From: JBFFMO01 sp037968515
GTDB taxonomy: Bacteria > Myxococcota_A > Bradymonadia > Bradymonadales > Bradymonadaceae
Direction: 5' to 3'
DNA length: 6,393 nucleotides
Assembly (NCBI GenBank): GCA_037968515.1
Contig: JBBKVQ010000113.1
Coordinates: 1-6,393 of the forward strand
The notes under the pieces are model-generated. The model made no database searches, was not told the origin of the DNA, and was given only the letters and a program-made list of their open reading frames with translations. Shown here one piece after another: positions 1-6,251 of the stretch; positions within the stretch are counted from its first letter, which is position 1; every line of letters starts with the position of its first letter. A program made the translations under genes and the position numbers.

Positions 1-36
1 GCGCACTAACGCAATCCCACAACCGGTCCGAAGTTC

Positions 37-1878
37 ATGAGCGACTCAACGCTTAGCCGCACAACGTTAAATGCTGGCGATTTGCTTGAGGGGAAGTACC
101 GCATCAAGTCCAAGCTCGCAGAAGGCGGCATGGGAGCGGTGTATCACGCCGTCCAAGAGCCGCTGGGTCGTGATGTCGCGGTCAAGGTTCTGAAGTCGGT
201 CGATGAGACCGCCGAAGAACGCGATAATCGTTACAAACGATTCTTCCGCGAAGCTGCGATTTGCTCGCGCTTGAATCACCCCAATACTGTGATGATCTTT
301 GATTACGGAAAGCTCGCTGAGGGCGATGGTTTCTTTCTGGTCATGGAATTTCTTCGCGGGGAGTCGCTGCGCGAACTGCTCAATCGTCATGGGGTGTTGA
401 CCACATCGATGGCGCTGCACATTGCGATTCAAATCGCAGGGTCGCTGGCAGACGCGCATTCCGGCAGCGTGGTTCACCGTGATTTGAAGCCCCCGAATAT
501 CATGTTGGTTGACCGTGGTGGGGACCCTTATTACGTCAAAGTGGTCGATTTTGGGCTCGTCAAAGAATTGAATAAGGGCGACGAAACCGGCGAGTTGACG
601 GCGGAAAACACACTCATCGGCTCGCCGATGTACATGGCCCCCGAGCGTTTTCTCTACCATTCGGCGGACTCGCCGGCGGTCGATATCTACGCTCTTGGCA
701 TCATGCTTTACGAAATGTTGGTTGGGCGGCCGCCCTTCATTCGGGACTCCGATTCGACGGTTCACCGTGTGATGATGGCTCATATTCAGGAAGACCCGCC
801 TCCGATGCGGAAGTTTAAGCCTGATTTGAAGTTGCCTGATGGGCTTGAATCCTTGGTGATGCGTTGTCTGGTCAAGGACCCGGCACAACGAATGGACTCG
901 ATGGACATGTTGGTTCGGCTGCTTCGGTCGTGCTCGCAAGGTATGCCAGTCGAAATCCCACCGCTTCGCAGTGACGCTGCCCATCTGACGCCCGAGAGCA
1001 CAAGCGATCATCTGATCGTGCAGGACACGCAGAATACGGTTCGACTGGATACCGGCGAACATTCCCGGCCCGTACCGACACCCGTAATGCCCGCCTCCAT
1101 TAGCGACGATGCGTTGAACGCTCGGACAGCTTTTGAGCTGAGCCCATTCGGATCGACGGTCGGTGCTTCAACCCCGCTCTTGCCGGCGGCGATCCCAAGT
1201 TTAACGGCCGAAGAAAAATCTCCAAACCGAGTCGTCTTTTTCTCGATCTTTGCTGTGCTCGTTCTGATCACTGGGCTCGTGGCATTCAATGTGATGAAAT
1301 CCCCTGCCACGACGGCTCTGGTGGTGGAAACCACGCCCCCAGGAGCCCAAGTTGTGCTCAACGGTGCCAAGATCGGTGTCACCCCGCTGAGGCTCGACCT
1401 GGAGCTTTCTGATCAAGCGTCGCTTCGGATCGAAAAAGAGGGTTTCGAAACTTTTGAACGCGGGCTGTCTCCGTCGGCTGAGCCGATCGTCATCGCATTG
1501 CCGCTGACGAAGTTGGTGGTGCCAGTCGAGGTACCGAAATCGACGATATCAGTGTCACAGCGCTCGAAGTTCAACGCCGCAAATTGCCTTGGCGAGTTGG
1601 ACAAACGTTGTCCCGACGCTCTTGAGGTCGGCGGTGCGTTGATCTGCCTCGTAAACCGCTTCGACAGCTTGGAGCCCCCATGTCAGAACGGCTTGCGTGC
1701 GCTTGAGGCCGACGGCTGGGGTGGACTCGTGAGCGACGATGGGGCGTTGAAGGTGCCCTCGCTTCCTGCGGATAAGGTAGAAACGGTAGATACGGTAGAG
1801 AAGGTCAAGACGAAGACCAAGACCAAGAAATCTGCAGAGTCCACAGGCACGACCCCGACCATCAAATTTGGTCGATGA
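37..1878 (+). CDS. Membrane-anchored Hanks-type Ser/Thr protein kinase with periplasmic PEGA domain
   Basis: The protein should phosphorylate Ser/Thr on proteins in the cytoplasm while sensing through a periplasmic domain. The kinase domain spans about residues 21-297. It shows the Gly-rich loop (GGMGAVY, 30-36), catalytic Lys50 in VAVK, Glu72 in the alpha-C region, the HRDLKPPN catalytic loop (147-154, so an RD kinase), DFG (171-173), an activation loop with Thr188, Thr192 and Ser196, APE (201-203), and Arg285 in the last subdomain. A Pro/Ser/Thr-rich linker (about 305-397) precedes one hydrophobic helix (about 398-419). A PEGA domain follows (about 427-490, with TPPGA and a GVTP turn). The tail has Cys517, 525, 537 and 549 and ends in a Lys/Thr-rich stretch. 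ATG 37 is the first possible start: an in-frame TAA lies at 7-9 and no GTG or TTG intervenes. No Shine-Dalgarno is visible before it. The receptor gene starts 21 bases downstream. Kinase identity is secure; target and signal are unknown. Confidence 0.96.
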   Translation: MSDSTLSRTTLNAGDLLEGKYRIKSKLAEGGMGAVYHAVQEPLGRDVAVKVLKSVDETAEERDNRYKRFFREAAICSRLNHPNTVMIFDYGKLAEGDGFFLVMEFLRGESLRELLNRHGVLTTSMALHIAIQIAGSLADAHSGSVVHRDLKPPNIMLVDRGGDPYYVKVVDFGLVKELNKGDETGELTAENTLIGSPMYMAPERFLYHSADSPAVDIYALGIMLYEMLVGRPPFIRDSDSTVHRVMMAHIQEDPPPMRKFKPDLKLPDGLESLVMRCLVKDPAQRMDSMDMLVRLLRSCSQGMPVEIPPLRSDAAHLTPESTSDHLIVQDTQNTVRLDTGEHSRPVPTPVMPASISDDALNARTAFELSPFGSTVGASTPLLPAAIPSLTAEEKSPNRVVFFSIFAVLVLITGLVAFNVMKSPATTALVVETTPPGAQVVLNGAKIGVTPLRLDLELSDQASLRIEKEGFETFERGLSPSAEPIVIALPLTKLVVPVEVPKSTISVSQRSKFNAANCLGELDKRCPDALEVGGALICLVNRFDSLEPPCQNGLRALEADGWGGLVSDDGALKVPSLPADKVETVDTVEKVKTKTKTKKSAESTGTTPTIKFGR

Positions 1879-1890
1879 TCTAATTATTTT

Positions 1891-1894
1891 GGAG
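1891..1894 (+). promoter_or_regulatory. Shine-Dalgarno of the TonB-dependent receptor gene
   Basis: GGAG lies 5 bases before the ATG at 1900. It sits in the 21-base A/T-rich gap after the kinase stop codon and supports that start. No promoter-like pair fits in so short a gap, so the receptor is probably co-transcribed with the kinase but initiates translation independently. Confidence 0.75.
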
Positions 1895-1899
1895 TTTGA

Positions 1900-4806
1900 A
1901 TGAGAAGCACACGACTGCAACGTTCGATGGCGTTGGCGCTCGTCCTGTGTCTGCATGGGCTTCCTGCGTTTTCGCAGGAGGGAGCCTCTGCCGATGAGGC
2001 CGATGTCGAGTTTCGACTTGGAAACGAGGCATTCATCAAGGGCGACTACGACCGAGCGCTCTCTCATTATTTTGCCTCCAACCGACTCGTTCCGAATCGT
2101 AACGTGCTCTATAACGCGGCTCGGGCTTATGAAGCGTCCGGGCGCCTCGTTGAGGCATATCGCTACTATCAAGGGTACCTGCCCAACGCGACTGGTGATG
2201 AAGTCGCCGAGGTGACCAAGGCCATCAAGCGTATTCGTAAAGGCATTGCAGTCATCAGCGTGACCTCTACGCCTCCGGGTGCGGCGGTGTTTCTTGATCG
2301 CCAAGACCTCGGTTCCTACGGCGTCACACCGGTCGACGTTCCCGTGAAACCCGGCGAATACACCGTGCTGGTGGATCACCCCGGATACGAAGCGTCAGCC
2401 GGTGATATCCGAAAAGTGAGCGCTGGGGATTCGAGTGCTGTCGAAGTGAAGTTAGCTCGTCGAGAAGGCTCGCTTGCGCTGCGCGGAAAAGCCGGGAAAA
2501 TTTCATTTCGCATCGGCGAAGAAGCCCCCCGCGAGATCGAAATTCCAGCAACGATCAAGGTCGCCGTCGGGGCGCAGATTCTGGAGTTCTCGGCGCCGGG
2601 ATTTGCCACGCAACGTGTCGAACTTGAGGTCCAAGAAAATCAAACACTTGAGACTGAAGTTCGGCTTGAGCGCCAACGAGGCTCGATTATTATTCAGTCG
2701 TCCGAAGCGAACTCGACAGTGCTTCTGGACGGCGAGGTGGTCGGATTCACGCCAGCTGTGATCGCTGCCACGGTGGGTGAGCACGAGCTCACCGTTCGGT
2801 CGCAGGGGTTCGAGGGATTCACCCAAAAGATCACGGTCGAATCGGATGGTCGGCTTGAAATCAATGCGGAATTGGATCCGATTTCGGAAGTTGCCTCGGC
2901 GTCGCGTGTTGCTGAACGCGTGAAAGACGCACCCGCTTCAGTTTCGTTGGTTTCCGCCCGCGAAATCGAGGCGTTTGCCTACACCGGAACTGCCGACGCG
3001 CTGGCGGGATTGCCCGGCCTTTATTATTCGAATGACAAGGTCTACGACACCATTGGGATGCGTGGGTACGGACCACAGGGAACTTACGGAAACCGAGTTG
3101 TAGTCCAGATCGACGGACACACCATGAACGACTCGTGGGTCGACGCCTCGTACCACCAGTTCGAACTACTTTCAGATATTTACGCGTTCGACCGGCTGGA
3201 GTTGGTCAAGGGGCCGAACTCAGTGCTCTACGGTTCGGGCGCGTTTCAAGGCGTGATCGGCTTGGTTTCGCCAGAACTCGACGACCCGTACGTCAGGTCG
3301 CGAGTAGGCGTGGGCGGAGTTTCGACAGGTGGCGCGCGTGCTTATGCACACGTGAGAGAACCTTTCGAAGATGGAGGCGTGAGTGTCTCTGCTGGCGTAA
3401 CCGGCTCACCAGGCGTGGATGTTTTTTCTGAGTCCCGAGTCGGTTCGGCCGAGGCCCCTGACGGCTTCGCCCGAGACCTTGGCGGGTTCGAGACCTATAC
3501 CGTGCGCGGCAGCGCCCAGTGGGGAGATCTGAAGCTGCTCACGCATTTCAACACGCGTGATCAACAATCGCCCCTTGGCGCGTTTTCGACTATTTTTGGC
3601 GACGATCGTACCCGCGAAGAGGACAGCCGCGGGTTCGCTGATTTGCGCCATCGGGTCGGTTTGACAGACGCCGTGGAGCTCGAGACCCGAGCGACCCTAG
3701 ATTATTATGGATATCAGGGAGATTTTGCCTACGAGGCCACCGACGGTGGCTTACTCAAGGACCGGTTCACGGGTGTCTGGGTGGGAGGCGAGGTCCGTTT
3801 AAGCCTTCGTCCATTCGAAGGCGCGTTGTGGACCGTGAGCGCTGACCTCGCACGCCATCTGAAACACGATCTGACGAGCGACGATGAAGTTTCGGGTCGA
3901 TTACTCGACATCAAGACTCCGTTCTGGAAGACCTCTGCTGCCTTCACCATGAGGCAGAATTTCAACAAAACCGTGAGTCTTTGGGCCGGTGCCCGCTACG
4001 ACTTGTGGCTCTTCGATAGTCTGGGGGAAGGCAATACGTCAGGTTCAAGACAGATTTCCAATGTGAATCCACGTGTCGCCCTCATCGTGCATCCGTGGGA
4101 GACCGGCACCCTGAAGACTATATTTGGTCGAGGTTTCCGCGCACCGTCGGTCTACGAACTGACCTATCGATCGGTGACACAGATTGCTGCGCCGGACCTT
4201 GAACCTGAGACCATCTATTCGGGTGAAATCGAGTTTACAGAGGAACTCCCAGAGGGGTTTTCTGCTTCGACCAACATCTATCTGAATCGCATTGGAAACC
4301 GCATCGAGCGCATCGGAAGCGAGACTGAAGCAGACCCACTCAAGTTCATTAATATTGACGGAGAGCTGTGGACGGCCGGGACCGAGTTCGAGATTCGCCG
4401 CTCGTTCCTGCGGGGATGGATGGCCAGCGCCCAGTATTCATTACAGACCACCCGTGAAGGCCAGATTGGGGACGTGTTTTCGTCGCGTGGTCAGATCGAA
4501 AACTCGCCTACTCATTTGGCGGCCTTGAAACTGGCTGTGCCCGCTGTCGAACGCTACCTGGTCGTGGCCAATCGCGTGCGATTGGAAGTCGGCCGATTGG
4601 ATCGCAATGGTGACGATATGGATCCGGGAGTGCTCTGGGATATCGTTTTTTCTGGGGCGTTCAAGTCGGTCCCGGTTCATTACGCGATGCGGGTTCAGAA
4701 CGCGCTGGATTGGCGCTACGCCCATCCGGGCGATGACGACGTCCAAGATGTGACGATCCCACAGGCGGGTCGCACATTTATCTTGGATTTAGCTGCTGAG
4801 TTTTAG
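1900..4806 (+). CDS. TonB-dependent outer-membrane receptor with N-terminal TPR and three PEGA-like domains
   Basis: This is predicted to be an energy-coupled outer-membrane transporter or receptor. In order: a Sec signal peptide (1-25, Arg-rich start, hydrophobic 10-20, likely cleavage after AFS at 23-25); about two TPR repeats (33-112); PEGA 1 (about 117-186, TPPGA and GVTP); a diverged PEGA-like unit (about 189-257); PEGA 3 (about 260-327, LLDGEVVGFTP); the plug (about 331-457, with DAPASVSLVS, MRGYG, VVVQIDGH and LELVKGPNSVLYGSGAFQG); and a beta-barrel (about 458-968) carrying FRAPS (746-750) and LEPET (767-771). It ends in Phe968, as expected for BAM-dependent assembly. The 330-residue periplasmic N-terminal part is unusual, since receptors commonly carry a short TonB box, an STN domain or a carboxypeptidase-regulatory-like domain there. 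No clear canonical TonB box is visible; SEVASAS (329-335) is the nearest candidate. The substrate cannot be read from the sequence. Linkage to the kinase suggests joint function (inference). Confidence 0.95.
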   Translation: MRSTRLQRSMALALVLCLHGLPAFSQEGASADEADVEFRLGNEAFIKGDYDRALSHYFASNRLVPNRNVLYNAARAYEASGRLVEAYRYYQGYLPNATGDEVAEVTKAIKRIRKGIAVISVTSTPPGAAVFLDRQDLGSYGVTPVDVPVKPGEYTVLVDHPGYEASAGDIRKVSAGDSSAVEVKLARREGSLALRGKAGKISFRIGEEAPREIEIPATIKVAVGAQILEFSAPGFATQRVELEVQENQTLETEVRLERQRGSIIIQSSEANSTVLLDGEVVGFTPAVIAATVGEHELTVRSQGFEGFTQKITVESDGRLEINAELDPISEVASASRVAERVKDAPASVSLVSAREIEAFAYTGTADALAGLPGLYYSNDKVYDTIGMRGYGPQGTYGNRVVVQIDGHTMNDSWVDASYHQFELLSDIYAFDRLELVKGPNSVLYGSGAFQGVIGLVSPELDDPYVRSRVGVGGVSTGGARAYAHVREPFEDGGVSVSAGVTGSPGVDVFSESRVGSAEAPDGFARDLGGFETYTVRGSAQWGDLKLLTHFNTRDQQSPLGAFSTIFGDDRTREEDSRGFADLRHRVGLTDAVELETRATLDYYGYQGDFAYEATDGGLLKDRFTGVWVGGEVRLSLRPFEGALWTVSADLARHLKHDLTSDDEVSGRLLDIKTPFWKTSAAFTMRQNFNKTVSLWAGARYDLWLFDSLGEGNTSGSRQISNVNPRVALIVHPWETGTLKTIFGRGFRAPSVYELTYRSVTQIAAPDLEPETIYSGEIEFTEELPEGFSASTNIYLNRIGNRIERIGSETEADPLKFINIDGELWTAGTEFEIRRSFLRGWMASAQYSLQTTREGQIGDVFSSRGQIENSPTHLAALKLAVPAVERYLVVANRVRLEVGRLDRNGDDMDPGVLWDIVFSGAFKSVPVHYAMRVQNALDWRYAHPGDDDVQDVTIPQAGRTFILDLAAEF

Positions 4807-5342
4807 GCGGCGGGTCGGGCAGCGTAGGCTTCATCGAACGAGTCTTCTAGGCCGCGGTGGGTGCCTCGAAGGCCATCGACCACCAGTTTTGCCCAATCAA
4901 AATACTCTTGCCGCCTCTCCAGCGACCACCCGGCAGGTGCGGAGCTCGCCATATCGCGCACGTTGGCGATCTTGTCGGCTAGCTTGACGAGCTTCGCTTC
5001 AAAGCTCAGATGTGCGGCATGGTCGATCTGAGCCTGCTTCCTAGCTTGTTTTTCCAGCAGCTTATCGTCTGTCACCTCATCCACAATTGACGCCACTTTT
5101 TCACCGAAAGCCTCGACGAGTTCTTCGTAAGTTGTTTCGGTGTCTTCGATCGTGTCGTGCAGCAGGGCAGCGGCGAGCACGTTGTTATCTTGAACGTCGG
5201 CTTCTTGAACCAGAATGCGCACAAGCTGGATCGGATGGTTAATGTACGGCGAGGCTCCTGCGTCTTTTCTTCGTTGGTCGCGATGTTTGTGGGCCGCAAA
5301 CTCAAGCGCCACGATAAAGTCTTGAAATTCTGAAGGAATCAT
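4803..5342 (-). CDS. Mesh1/HDDC3-type HD-domain hydrolase (putative small alarmone hydrolase)
   Basis: This is a single-domain cytoplasmic metal-dependent phosphohydrolase of the RelA/SpoT HD family, 179 aa, the same length as human Mesh1 (HDDC3) as I recall it. Family members remove the 3'-pyrophosphate of (p)ppGpp, and animal Mesh1 also acts on NADPH. Visible motifs are RRKD (24-27), YINHPI (33-38), LLHDTIEDTETT (60-71), VDEVTDDK (87-94), LVKLADKIANVRD (118-130) and QEYFDWA (145-151). The expected metal ligands are His36, His62, Asp63 and Asp123, and the catalytic ED pair is Glu66-Asp67. There is no synthetase, TGS or ACT domain. The start ATG overlaps the tesB stop as ATGA, with AAGG 5 bases upstream (complement of 5348-5351), which suggests translational coupling. 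The stop overlaps the converging receptor gene by 4 bases. Family is very likely; whether the substrate is ppGpp, NADPH or something else is not settled by sequence. Confidence 0.93.
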   Translation of the reverse strand: MIPSEFQDFIVALEFAAHKHRDQRRKDAGASPYINHPIQLVRILVQEADVQDNNVLAAALLHDTIEDTETTYEELVEAFGEKVASIVDEVTDDKLLEKQARKQAQIDHAAHLSFEAKLVKLADKIANVRDMASSAPAGWSLERRQEYFDWAKLVVDGLRGTHRGLEDSFDEAYAARPAA

Positions 5343-6199
5343 TTTCGCCTTTTCCGAATAAGGCCCTCTTGGGCGGTGGTGGCCACAAGGGTACCATCCT
5401 GAGTAAAGAATCGTCCTCTAGCCAATGCGCGACCACCGCTGGCTGAGGGGCTTTCAACGACGTGAAGCAGCCACTCGTCCATTCGAAATGGGCGATGAAA
5501 CCACATCGCGTGGTCCAGACTGGCGACCTGCATTCCGGGGGTTAGCCAGGTGACGCCATGAGGATTCATCCCCGTGGCCAAAAAGTTGAAGTCCGAAGCG
5601 TACGCCATCAAGTACCGGTGCATCGACGGGTCCTCAGGCAACTTGCCGTTGGCGCGGTACCACGCTGCACTTTGTGGAGGTCGGATGTCGGGTCGAAGGT
5701 GGTTGATGGGCTGAACTGGGCGGATTTCGATTGGGGAATCTGCCGTGAATCGTTCCCGCAGCGGCGAGGGGATCTGATCGGCGAATTTTCGTGCCAGTTC
5801 TACTTGCGATGCCAAGCCGTCAGGCCCAGGCAGGTCGGGCATTTTATCCGAGTGATCAAATCCAGCTTCCTCGGCTTGGAAGGACGCCGACATACTAAAG
5901 ATCGCCTGGCCGTTTTGAATCGCTTTGACTCGACGCGTTGTGAATGAGCCCCCATCGCGGATTCTGTCGACGTCATAGACGATTGGTTTGTCGACCTTGC
6001 CCGTCAGAAGAAAATACCCATGAAAAGAATGCACAGCGCGATCGTCCGGGACGGTTTGGGCCGCCGCTGAAAGCGCTTGTCCAAGAACCTGCCCCCCAAA
6101 GACCTGTCCCCAGCCTAAGTCTTGGGATTGCCCGCGAAAAAGATTTTCTTCGATCCGCTCAAGAGCGAGCAGTGAGACAAGTTGATTGAGGACTTCCAT
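5339..6199 (-). CDS. tesB: Acyl-CoA thioesterase II (TesB family)
   Basis: The product hydrolyses acyl-CoA to free fatty acid and CoA in the cytoplasm and is built as a double hotdog. The 286-aa product has the same length as E. coli TesB and resembles it end to end. Family signatures are ENLFRGQS (18-25), VFGGQVLGQAL (33-43), VHSFHGYFL (56-64), RRVKAIQNG (89-97), YASDFNFL (200-207), LDHAMWFHRPF (228-238), DEWLL (241-245) and TAQEGL (275-280). Asp203, Ser227 and Gln277 match the E. coli triad Asp204-Thr228-Gln278, with Ser replacing Thr and the hydroxyl kept. I chose the ATG at 6199 because GGAG lies 5 bases upstream and the family's N-terminus begins there. A TTG at 6310 would add 37 residues unlike the family. 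The gene overlaps the downstream HD hydrolase by 4 bases, so the two are probably made together. A direct metabolic link between them is not evident. Confidence 0.96.
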   Translation of the reverse strand: MEVLNQLVSLLALERIEENLFRGQSQDLGWGQVFGGQVLGQALSAAAQTVPDDRAVHSFHGYFLLTGKVDKPIVYDVDRIRDGGSFTTRRVKAIQNGQAIFSMSASFQAEEAGFDHSDKMPDLPGPDGLASQVELARKFADQIPSPLRERFTADSPIEIRPVQPINHLRPDIRPPQSAAWYRANGKLPEDPSMHRYLMAYASDFNFLATGMNPHGVTWLTPGMQVASLDHAMWFHRPFRMDEWLLHVVESPSASGGRALARGRFFTQDGTLVATTAQEGLIRKRRK

Positions 6200-6204
6200 T
6201 TCGG

Positions 6205-6208
6205 CTCC
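6205..6208 (-). promoter_or_regulatory. Shine-Dalgarno that fixes the tesB start
   Basis: The minus strand reads GGAG followed by 5 bases and then ATG (6199-6197). This is the same motif and spacing as the receptor gene's site. It decides between the ATG and the longer TTG-initiated frame starting at 6310, for which I see no support. Confidence 0.8.
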
Positions 6209-6251
6209 GTAAAAAATGACGCTGCATTGATGAGCCAAACGAGGTCTGGAT

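Noticed and set aside
1..36. Promoter, Fur-type operator or Shine-Dalgarno before the kinase
   Set aside because: Only 36 bases are available, and I see no purine-rich site at the right distance, no -10/-35 pair and no palindrome.
67..1062. 331-codon open frame on the minus strand opposite the kinase gene
   Set aside because: The product is a His/Arg/Gln-rich jumble with no recognisable domain, and it lies wholly antisense to a kinase with every catalytic motif in place. Long antisense frames are common opposite such genes.
1777..1830. Tandem-repeat-like DNA (GTAGAAACGGTAGATACG and AAGACCAAGACC)
   Set aside because: It encodes the low-complexity Val/Thr/Lys tail of the kinase in frame. It looks like ordinary codon-level slippage repeats, not an independent DNA element.
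1555..2379. 274-codon open frame on the minus strand spanning the kinase-receptor junction
   Set aside because: It is antisense to two secure genes, has shadow-like basic composition and no motif, and would run through their promoterless junction.
1900..4806. Assigning the receptor to haem, siderophore or cobalamin uptake
   Set aside because: FRAP and LEPET are shared by many TonB receptor classes, I found no second haem-receptor motif, and no uptake or biosynthesis genes are in the window.
4803..5342. HD hydrolase as the antitoxin of a toxic small alarmone synthetase pair
   Set aside because: Its neighbours are a thioesterase and a TonB receptor; no synthetase-domain toxin gene is adjacent.
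5558..5947. 129-codon plus-strand frame opposite tesB
   Set aside because: It lies entirely antisense to well-conserved TesB motifs and its translation has no family features.
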